From: DASQYE01 sp036389315
GTDB taxonomy: Bacteria; Acidobacteriota; Blastocatellia; Pyrinomonadales; Pyrinomonadaceae
Length of the DNA stretch: 64,000 nucleotides
Assembly: GCA_036389315.1 (NCBI GenBank)
Contig: DASVQF010000043.1
Coordinates: forward strand, 62,001 to 126,000
Direction: 5' to 3'
Shown one piece after another: positions 9,401-17,200 of this stretch (position 1 is the first letter of the stretch; each line of letters opens with the position of its first letter). Made by a program: the position numbers and the translations under genes. Below the pieces are notes generated by a model that was not told the DNA's origin, did no database searches, and saw only the letters and a list, made by a program, of their open reading frames with translations.

Positions 9401-11999
9401 CAACCCGGAAGCGGCCGACGACTACCGGAGCCTGTTCCGAGAGCTCTGCGCTCAGGGGAAGACGCCGAGCGGGGTGCTTCATCTGTGGGGCATCACGACG
9501 AAGGAGACAGCCTCCTCAAGGCGCGAGTCTTTCACCACGGCTCAAGTGAGAGGCTTCTATAGCCTGCTCTACGTGGCGCGCGCCGTGCGCAGCGAAAATC
9601 TGACAGACCCCATGCAGCTCTGGGTGGTGTCGAACGGGCTGCGCCAGGTGGAAAGCCAGGATGTGCTCTGCCCTGAGAAGACGACTATCCTCGGGGCCTG
9701 CACGGTCATCCCGCAGGAATTCGCCAACCTGACCTGCCGCACCATTGACCTCGTCGTCTCGGAATCTGACGCCGATACGCTCTCTCTTCAGACCGATCAA
9801 ATCATTGCCGAGATGGCCGCCCGCACAGGCGATGTGACGGTCGCCTATCGCGGCTCGCACCGCTGGGTGCAGAGCTTCGAGCCCATGCGGCTCGACGGCG
9901 AGACGGAGCCCATCAGACCCTTGCGCGAGCGTGGCGTCTACTTAATCACGGGCGGAATGGGAGGCGTCGGACTGCTCGTCGCGGAATACCTGGCGCGAAC
10001 CGTGCAGGCCAGATTGATCTTGACGAGCCGGACGGCTTATCCGAAGGGAAGCGAGCGCGACGAGTGGCTGGCGACGCACGGGGAAGAAGACGGCGTGAGC
10101 CAGAAAATCCGGCAACTGCGGATGCTGGAAGAGCTGGGCGCGAGCGTGGAGGTAGTGAGCGCCGATGTCGCCGACGAGGGGCAGATGCGCTCCCTCATCG
10201 CGCAGATTTACCACCAGTATGGAGAGCTGAACGGCGTCCTACACGCCGCAGGCATCACCAGCGGCCCATCCCTTTATGTGCCGGTCACGGAGATCGGCCC
10301 CGCAGAGGCCGACCTGCAATTTCAACCGAAGGTTTATGGCGTCTACGTCCTGGAAAAAGTGTTGCAGGGAAGAGACCTCGATTTCTGCCTCTTATTCTCT
10401 TCCAACGCGGCAGTCCTGGGTGGCATGGGCCTGGTCGCCTACTCGGCGGCGAACCATTTCATGGATGCCTTTGCCTGCCATCAGAGCAGGCGCGGGCGCA
10501 CCTCCTGGATCAGCGCGAATTGGGATCCGTGGCCCGAAGAGACGAAGAAATATGAGGGCGTGCGTACCAGCGTCGATAAATATGCGATGACGCCGGAAGA
10601 AAGCATGGAAGCCTTCAGGCGCGTCGCGTGCATCTCTCCCGACGGCCAGGTGGTTGTCGCCACGGGAGCTTTCCAGGCGCGGCTAGATCAATGGGTGAAG
10701 TCCAATCCTTTGCAAAGCGCGGCGGCCACGACCAGCTCCCCGGCCCCATTTTCAGCCCACCCGCGCCTGAACTTACAGATAGACTACGTCGCTCCGAGGA
10801 ACGAAAGCGAGCGACTCATTGCAGACATCTGGCAGCAAGTGCTGGGCGTCCAGCAGGTCGGCATTGATGACAATTTCTTCGATCTCGGCGGCCATTCCCT
10901 GCTCATGATCCAGGTTCAAAGCAAGCTGCGCGAAGCTCTACATAAAGAGATTTCGATGGTCGATCTGTTCAAGTATCCGAGCGTCGGCGCGCTGGCCGAA
11001 TATTTGAATCAGACCAACGGCCATAAATCTCAGACGGAGCCGGAGCAGGAGCGCATCGAGAAGCAGATTGAAGCTCTCAATCGTAAGAAAGAGCTGCGCC
11101 GGGAGCGGGCGGCCTTCTCTCCTGCCGAAGCCGCCTCTGTTTCCACCACGGCGCGGTCGGGCGTCCCCGCGCAGCCCGTGCAGAAAGCGCAGGGCAACAA
11201 TGCCATCCTGAGCATGCTCGCCGAGCTTTCGGAGAATGGAGCCGACGAGTTTCTGGTCAAGCCGACCCGCATCAAGAGATTCGCCGCCGAAGAGGAGATC
11301 AACTCCTTCGGCGAGAGACTCGTCAACCGGCTGCGCGGAAAAGTGTCGAGCATCATGTACACGCCGCATCCCTTCACGCGCGGGGCCTTTGTCGTCGTCA
11401 CGGGCGGCGCTGACGAGTCGCTGGTCGATTACCTGGCCGAAGCCTACCTGGACGCGCCGCCCGACGCTGTCGTCTACTGCCTGCGCCGTTCGGAATTGTC
11501 CGAGTTGTCGCTCGACGGCCTCTTCGTCCCGCCGAGCATCAATCAGAAGCCGCACCTGATCTACTGGCTCAAGCAGAAGGGGACAGCCCTCTACGGCGAA
11601 GACGTGCGCGAGCAGATTGGAGAGCCGACGACCGACCCGAGGCTGCTCTTAGAGAGCCACATTACGGGCTGCATGCTCTATATGCGTGAGCTGATTATCC
11701 TCCCGAGCCTGTGGAAGCAGAGATACGTGTCGCTGGTCAAGGAACTGGACAGACACCTGCGTTACCTGATGGGCACAGCCCTGCTCGTGCATCGCGAATG
11801 GGACGTGGAGGTGGAGACGCTGCCCCGGAGGTTCGAGCAGTTCTACCCGGACGGGCCCACGAACCGCGCCTTTCAAGAGCTGAATGCTCTCGTCCGGCAG
11901 GCGGAAGGTATGGAGGAGAGCGCCTGTCGCGAGTTGGCCCTCGAAGCCGTGTGGCAGTTTGAATCGTTTCTCCGTCATTTCAGGAGGTGCGTCAGATGA
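6453..11999 (+). CDS. Type I PKS KS-AT-KR-ACP with C-terminal nucleotidyltransferase-like domain
   Basis: The start is ATG 6453, preceded by GGGAGG at 6442-6447; the frame upstream to 6354 is not KS-like. The protein has 1848 residues. KS: Cys184 in TACSTSL, EAHGTGTSLGD, VKTNFGHLDAA. AT: about Ser632 in GHSIGEYVAA and HAFHSQMM, the malonyl-CoA signature. KR: GGMGGVG near 1164 and the Ser/Tyr/Asn set in LLFSSNAA...AYSAANHFMDAF near 1327. ACP: FFDLGGHSLL with about Ser1482. A charged linker rich in Lys, Glu and Arg follows. The last ~255 residues are not a PKS domain: the LIYWLKQKGTALYGEDVREQI block and the helical region after it resemble the second half of minimal nucleotidyltransferase folds. 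The stop overlaps the next start (ATGA), and the next gene is also nucleotidyltransferase-like. Confidence 0.93.
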   Translation: MDAATSINRLNGSEIAIIGMVCRFPGARSVEEFWRNLRDGVESISFLRDEELEPSGVDPAQQTNPHYVKAASVLDEVEWFDAAFFGLTPREAEIMDPQQRLFLECAWEALEQAGYDPETYPGEVGLFAGARTNTYLFNIYSHQEIVRSLGAFQIGLGNDFAFLSTRVSYKLNLRGPSYSVHTACSTSLVAVHLACQSLLTGECQIALAGGVAISVPQKTGYMYQPGGIVSPDGHCRAFDAKAQGTIFGSGVGIVVLKRLEDAIADGDTIHAVIKGSAVNNDGSLKASFTAPSVQSQTEVIAEAIAQAEVEPETITYVEAHGTGTSLGDAIEIRALTKAFRAHADKKVPCAIGSVKTNFGHLDAAAGAAGLLKTTLSLKHGMLPPTLHFEAPHPNIDFANSPFYVNARLSEWKRNGTPRRAGVSSFGVGGTNAHIVLEEAPPREESGPSRLQQLIVLSAQSPSALETMTANLAAHLKQHPELKLADVAYTLGVGRKAFGFRRILVERTVDDAASTLETLDSQRLFSQSPQVSDPPVVFMFPGQGAQYVQMGLELYRTEQTFRELVDQCSELLRPHLGLDLRTVLYPSGADEAAAQEQLTQTWLTQPALFVIEYALARLWMEWGVRPQAMIGHSIGEYVAACLAGVLTLEDALALVAIRGRLMQELPEGAMLAVPLSEQELRPLMNGRLYLAAINEPRLCVASGPSEAVAELELELAQRGLASRRLQTSHAFHSQMMEPVVAPFMEQIERLSLGSVEIPYISNVTGTWMNSDEAADPEYWGRHLRQTVRFADGLEVLLKESGGILLEVGPGQTLSRLVKRHPGCPADQVVLSSMRPHDGEQSDEDCLITTLGQLWLNGVGVDWPGFYRHERRHRVTLPTYPFERQRYWIFLQSQHEAQAAAAPVSSGKEPDIADWFYRPSWRPTPLLRSSKAASRSQERECWLVFSDEGGLGAALAVRLQEEGQEVVTVLVGEQFSQVSDTVFTINPEAADDYRSLFRELCAQGKTPSGVLHLWGITTKETASSRRESFTTAQVRGFYSLLYVARAVRSENLTDPMQLWVVSNGLRQVESQDVLCPEKTTILGACTVIPQEFANLTCRTIDLVVSESDADTLSLQTDQIIAEMAARTGDVTVAYRGSHRWVQSFEPMRLDGETEPIRPLRERGVYLITGGMGGVGLLVAEYLARTVQARLILTSRTAYPKGSERDEWLATHGEEDGVSQKIRQLRMLEELGASVEVVSADVADEGQMRSLIAQIYHQYGELNGVLHAAGITSGPSLYVPVTEIGPAEADLQFQPKVYGVYVLEKVLQGRDLDFCLLFSSNAAVLGGMGLVAYSAANHFMDAFACHQSRRGRTSWISANWDPWPEETKKYEGVRTSVDKYAMTPEESMEAFRRVACISPDGQVVVATGAFQARLDQWVKSNPLQSAAATTSSPAPFSAHPRLNLQIDYVAPRNESERLIADIWQQVLGVQQVGIDDNFFDLGGHSLLMIQVQSKLREALHKEISMVDLFKYPSVGALAEYLNQTNGHKSQTEPEQERIEKQIEALNRKKELRRERAAFSPAEAASVSTTARSGVPAQPVQKAQGNNAILSMLAELSENGADEFLVKPTRIKRFAAEEEINSFGERLVNRLRGKVSSIMYTPHPFTRGAFVVVTGGADESLVDYLAEAYLDAPPDAVVYCLRRSELSELSLDGLFVPPSINQKPHLIYWLKQKGTALYGEDVREQIGEPTTDPRLLLESHITGCMLYMRELIILPSLWKQRYVSLVKELDRHLRYLMGTALLVHREWDVEVETLPRRFEQFYPDGPTNRAFQELNALVRQAEGMEESACRELALEAVWQFESFLRHFRRCVR
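8097..8206 (+). repeat. Near-identical tract shared by two AT domains (second copy)
   Basis: Partner of 4490-4599: 110 bases with one mismatch, covering the AT segment that encodes MGLELYRTEQTFRELVDQ and the residues after it. Confidence 0.85.
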
Positions 12000-12787
12000 G
12001 CATTACCCTGGCAGATTATGAGCGTGCCCTGGACGGGTTCATCGCTGATGTCGCGGCGATGGAAGACGCGGCCGAAAGCCTGCTGCTCTTCGGCTCGATG
12101 GCGCGTGGCGAAGTCAATCCGGGGCAGAGCGACATGATGGATGCCTACATCGTCCTGCGTCCCGAGGTCTTTGAGAAGAAGGAGCGTTTTCTGGCATCGC
12201 TCGAAAGCATGCTCAAGTCCTGCGACCGGCTCGGCAGCACCGGCATCCCTTTCCATCCTTTCGCCTACATCGGCTCGGATGAGGTCGAGTATCTTCCGGC
12301 CCGCGCCTTTTCGCTCTTTCCCTTCGAGCCGCTGACGAAAGTCGTCTGGGGGAAAAATGTTCTGACCGGAATCACGGACGACACGCCGACCAATCACGTC
12401 TTGAACCGGACGCGTTTCTTCGAGGCGCGCACCATCGTCCACTTCCAGCTCGCGCCCTATCTGTACAGAGAGTCGCTCACAGAGCGCGAATGCCGGGAGA
12501 TCGTTCCGGTCTTGCTGGCCGTCAGAAAAAACACCTACATGGCCTACATGGCGCTCACAGACAGATCGCCGGACAAGCTGGCCCCCATTAATGAGCTGGT
12601 CGAGATGTTGCCGGGCCTGGACACGAGCGTCGTCAAAAGAATCGAGGTCTTAAAAGAGCGACTCAGCACCAGCCTTGATACAGAGGAAGTCCGTCGCCTC
12701 GTCAAAGATGCCCTCCTCTTTATAGAGGATTTACACGCACGGGTTCTGGCCAGGCTGAATGCGGGCAAGGCTCTTGAAGCAGACTAG
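11996..12787 (+). CDS. Stand-alone nucleotidyltransferase-like protein
   Basis: The start is ATG 11996 with AGGAGG at 11982-11987. It overlaps the PKS stop as ATGA, so translation is probably coupled. 263 residues. The N-terminus reads ESLLLFGSMARGEVNPGQSDMMDAYIVL, the GS-x-ARGE...SD pattern of MNT-type nucleotidyltransferases (the kanamycin nucleotidyltransferase-like fold). The usual SDxD metal motif reads SDMMD, so the second acidic residue is shifted by one and activity is uncertain. LTKVVWGKNVLTGI corresponds to the YGEDV-type strand also seen in the C-terminal domain of the preceding PKS. The C-terminal half is helical. Together the two genes give a pair of nucleotidyltransferase folds, one fused and one free. 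It may nucleotidylate the product or an intermediate, or act in self-protection; the function is not known. Confidence 0.75.
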   Translation: MSITLADYERALDGFIADVAAMEDAAESLLLFGSMARGEVNPGQSDMMDAYIVLRPEVFEKKERFLASLESMLKSCDRLGSTGIPFHPFAYIGSDEVEYLPARAFSLFPFEPLTKVVWGKNVLTGITDDTPTNHVLNRTRFFEARTIVHFQLAPYLYRESLTERECREIVPVLLAVRKNTYMAYMALTDRSPDKLAPINELVEMLPGLDTSVVKRIEVLKERLSTSLDTEEVRRLVKDALLFIEDLHARVLARLNAGKALEAD

Positions 12788-12795
12788 GGAGGGGG

Positions 12796-14130
12796 ATGAA
12801 GGTGTCAGTCAATTTCATAGAGCAGACCGCCGCTTCAGTTCCGGTCGAGCAAGCGCTCAAGGTGATGATCCTGTCGCTGGAATATTCTCCGAAGCTGAGC
12901 GGGGGTGTCGGCACACACGTCATGGAGATGTCCAGGGGCCTCGGTCGGGCAGGCCATCAGGTGACCGTCCTGACCTTTACGCCGGGCCAGGCGAAGACGC
13001 TCTCCGAATCTAACGTGCAGGTGCACATGATCTCGCAGAGCGGCGCTGAGACCGAAGGGACGGAAGGCCGCTCGATGGTGCAGAGCATTCTCGATTTCAA
13101 CAGAGATGTTGTCAGCTACGGACGCAGTCTGATCGCCGATCTGGGGCGGCGGCCCGATCTCATCAACTACCATAACTGGATGACCTGGCCTGCCGCCCGC
13201 GAGTTGGGGCAGATGTTCGGGATTCCCACCCTGGGGACGATTCACTTTCTCTCGGAGCCGACCGAAAGGTGGTGGGGGCAGACGCCAGACCCGGAGATTG
13301 TCCGTCAGGAAGATGAGCTGTTTCGCAAGGCCGAGCGGTTCATCATCGTCAGTCAATCGATGAGCGACATCGTGCAGGCTGCGCACGGCGTCGCAGACGA
13401 GCGCATCTCCGTGGTCTATAACGGGCTGGATGTCGAGCCGTTTATGAACCCGCTGTTGAAAGCGGAGGAGGTCGAGCGTCTGCGTCGAACGGTCGCCGCA
13501 GACGACGAGAAGATCGTGCTCTTTGCCGGGCGCTTGAGTCCCCAGAAAGGGATAGACGCGCTGCTCTCATCGGCCGCGCAGGTCTTGGCCGAGTACCCGA
13601 ACGTCGTTTATCTCGTCGTCGGGGAGCCGGACACGCGCGAGATGGTGCCGGTCATAGACGGATTGTTTCAGCAGTTTCCTGCGCTCCAGGATAAGGTCAA
13701 GATGTTGGGCAAAATGGCGCGCCCGCAACTGGCCACTCTCTTTCAAGTCGCCAACATCGTCGTCATCCCGTCGCTTTACGACACCTGCCCGTACATGACC
13801 GTCGAAGCGATGGCGGCGGGCGTGCCCGTTGTCGCCACGCGCGTCGGGGGCCTGGCCGAGATGGTCGTCGATGGCGAGACCGGATTGCTCGTCACCGTTC
13901 ATCCGGCGGAGGGGCGGCATCGTGTTGACGTGGATGAGCTGGCCTCGGCCCAGCTCAGGTTGTTGCGTGATGCGGGGCTGGCCAGACGAATGAGCAGCGC
14001 CGGGCGGCGCAGAGTCATGAGCCACTACACACTGGACAAGATGGTCGAAGAGACTGTGCGAGTCTACCGGCGGGTTGTGGCCGAGCAGAATATGCCCCAT
14101 CGAAAGTTGAGGCGGATGGCCCGGATGTGA
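12796..14130 (+). CDS. GT4-family glycosyltransferase
   Basis: 444 residues starting at ATG 12796, directly after AGGGAGGGGG. A GT-B fold is evident: the N-terminal domain begins after about 20 extra residues (LKVMILSLEYSPKLSGGVGTHV, the glycogen-synthase-like glycine loop that contacts the nucleotide sugar). The C-terminal domain has VVYNGLDVEPF, IVLFAGRLSPQKGIDALL and the GT4 signature around VVIPSLYDTCPYMTVEAMAAGVPVVAT, including the E-x7-E-like region. It lies 8 bases after the nucleotidyltransferase-like gene and between PKS genes, so it probably attaches a sugar to the polyketide product. A role in general glycan synthesis is less likely because of the position. Confidence 0.88.
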   Translation: MKVSVNFIEQTAASVPVEQALKVMILSLEYSPKLSGGVGTHVMEMSRGLGRAGHQVTVLTFTPGQAKTLSESNVQVHMISQSGAETEGTEGRSMVQSILDFNRDVVSYGRSLIADLGRRPDLINYHNWMTWPAARELGQMFGIPTLGTIHFLSEPTERWWGQTPDPEIVRQEDELFRKAERFIIVSQSMSDIVQAAHGVADERISVVYNGLDVEPFMNPLLKAEEVERLRRTVAADDEKIVLFAGRLSPQKGIDALLSSAAQVLAEYPNVVYLVVGEPDTREMVPVIDGLFQQFPALQDKVKMLGKMARPQLATLFQVANIVVIPSLYDTCPYMTVEAMAAGVPVVATRVGGLAEMVVDGETGLLVTVHPAEGRHRVDVDELASAQLRLLRDAGLARRMSSAGRRRVMSHYTLDKMVEETVRVYRRVVAEQNMPHRKLRRMARM

Positions 14131-14222
14131 AGCCACAGGCGAGCCTTCACAGGTGGGCCCATCGAACGCTGGTCAATATTTCTCAATTAACAATCGGAAT
14201 GATGTCCTGATAAAGGAGACGA

Positions 14223-17200
14223 ATGATGAGTCAAGCGCCGACATCCAGTGCTATTGAAGACATCGCCATTATCGGAATGAGCGGACGGTTTCCCGGAGCC
14301 AAAGGTATTGCGCCCTTCTGGGAGAACTTGCGAGACGGGGTGGAATCAATTTCCTTCTTCTCGACCGAGGAGCTAGCCGCTCGCGGTGTTCCCAGCTTCA
14401 TGCTGAACAACCCCGCTTTCGTCAACGCTGGCGCTTTGCTCGATGACGTGGAGATGTTCGATGCCAACTTTTTCGGCATCAATCCGAAGGAGGCGGAGAT
14501 TCTCGACCCACAGCAACGCCTGGCCCTGGAATGTTCCTGGGAGGCGCTCGAAAACGCCGGTTACGACCCGGAGCGGTATCCGGGATTGATCGGGGTCTTC
14601 GCCAGTGGCAGCCCGAGCGCCTACTTCCTCTACAACCTCTATCCGAACCTGGAACTCAGGCTCTTGCTGGGCAACTTCCAACTGACGCTCAATAACGACC
14701 GCGAGTTTTTGTCCACGCGCATCTCCTACAAGCTCAATCTCAAGGGGCCGAGCGTCAACGTCCAGACGGCCTGTTCCAGTTCTCTCGTGAGCATTCACCT
14801 GGCCAGCCAGAGCCTCTTGAACTACCAGTGTGACATGGCGCTCGCCGGAGGCGTCTCCATCAGAATGCTCAAGGGCGGTTACGTCTATCAGGAAGGCGGG
14901 ATCGTCTCGCCCGATGGCCATTGTCGCGCCTTCGATGCCAAGGCGCAGGGCACAGTCTTCGGCAGCGGCGTCGGCATGGTGGTGCTCAAGAGATTAGAGG
15001 ATGCGCTCGCGGACGGCGACTCGATTTACGCCGTGCTCAAGAGTTCGGCCATCAATAACGACGGCTCGGCCAAGATCGGCTACACAGCCCCGAGCGTTGA
15101 GGGGCAGGCCAAGGTGATTGCCGAGGCGCTCGCCATCAGTCGCATCGATCCAGAGTCTATCTCGTACATAGAAGCCCACGGGACGGGAACCTCTCTCGGC
15201 GACCCCATAGAAGTCGCGGCGCTCAACGAGGTCTTTCGCGCCAAGACGGAAAAGAAGGGTTTCTGCGCTCTCGGTACTGTCAAAACCAACGTCGGGCATC
15301 TGGATGCCGCTGCGGGCGTGACCGGCATCATTAAGACTGCTCTGTCGCTCAAGTCCGGGATGATTCCGCCGAGCCTGCATTACGAGCAGCCCAATCCGCA
15401 GATAGATTTCGAGAACAGCCCCTTTTACGTCAACACGCGGCTCTCCGAGTGGAAGCGTAACGGCACTCCGCGCCGCGCCGGCGTCAGCTCTTTCGGCATC
15501 GGCGGCACAAACGCGCACGCTATCCTTGAGGAGGCTCCGCCAAGAGGAGAATCCGGCGAGTCGCGCCCGTGGCAGTTGCTACTGCTGTCGGCCAAGTCCG
15601 ACACGGCGCTGGAGGCCGCGACAGGCAATCTGGTCTCGTACCTGAAAGAGAGCCCAGACGCGAAGCTGGCCGACGTGGCCTATACGCTTCAGGTGGGCAG
15701 GGGCGAGTTCCAGTACCGACGAATGCTCGTCTGCCGGAGCGTTGACGAAGCGGTCGCCGCCTTAGAGAGCCTGGATCACCGGCGCGTCTTTTCGTCCTCC
15801 GTCGAGACCAAGCACCGTCCGGTGGTCTTCATGTTCTCAGGGCAGGGGTCGCAATACGTCAACATGACCCGTGGGTTGTACGAGTCCGAGCCGGAGTTTC
15901 GCAAACAGGTCGATCTGTGCTGCGAGCTGCTGCGCGTGCCGCTCGGGTTCGACTTGCGCGAAGTGCTCTACGCGGGCGAAGAGCGCGCAGAGGAGGCGAC
16001 GCAGAAGCTCAGCCAGACCTACATCACTCAGCCCGCGCTCTTCGTCATAGAGTATGCGCTGGCCCGTCTCTGGATGCAGTGGGGCATCAGGCCCGAAGCG
16101 ATGATCGGCCACAGCATAGGAGAGTACGTGGCAGCCTGCCTCTCAGGAGTCTTCTCGCTCGAAGAGGCGCTGGCGCTGGTGGCGAGCCGTGGACGCTTGA
16201 TGCAGGAGATGCCTAAGGGAGCCATGCTCACCGTTCCGTTGGCGGAGGCTGAGCTTCGGCCCCTGCTCAACGAGAGGGTCTCAGTGGTGGCGATCAATGG
16301 GCCGTCGCTCTGTGTCGCGGCGGGGCCGACCGCAGAGATAGACGCCTTGCAGCAGACGCTCGCCGCGCAGGGTGTGGCCTCGCGCCGCCTTGTGACTTCG
16401 CACGCCTTTCATTCGCAGATGATGGAGCCGATCTTAGAGCCATTTACCAGGCTGGTCGGCCGTGCCGCGCTCAAAGCGCCGCAGATTCCCTACATCTCGA
16501 ATTTGACGGGCACTTGGATTACCGAGGCCGAAGCGACAGACCCCGCGTATTGGGCCCAACATCTGCGGCAGGGCGTGCGCTTCGCAGACGGATTGCAAGA
16601 GCTGATGAAAGCGCCCGATAGAATCCTGCTCGAAGTGGGGCCGGGCCGCACGCTCGGCACATTGGCACGCCAGCACCCGAAGCGAACGGCCGGACAGCCT
16701 GTGCTCTCCTCCGTGCGCCATCCGCAGGACGAGCGCGCCGACGAGGACTTCCTGCTCGACGCCCTGGGCCAACTCTGGCTGGCGGGTGTGAAGCCGGACT
16801 GGGCCGGTTTCTACGCGGGGGAAAATCGGCATCGCATCTCGCTGCCGACCTACCCGTTCGAGCACAGGCGCTATTGGATTGAGGAAGTGAAAGAGGAAGG
16901 GGCTGCGCGCTCCATGAAAGGCCCGCTCACCAAGAAGCCGGACGTGGCCGATTGGTTCTACCTTCCATCCTGGACACGCTCTGGGCCGCTCAATGTGTTG
17001 AAACGAGCCGGGACTACGGCCGAGCCGCCCTCGACCTGGCTCGTCTTCGCCGACTCATGCGGGATAGGAACGCGCCTCGTCGAACGCCTTGAGCAGACGG
17101 GAGAAGATGTCTTCACGGTTCTGGCCGGAGAAAAGTTCGCGCCCGTAGGCGAGCGCACCTACACGCTCAATCCACGGCAGGCGGAAGATTACAAGAGCCT

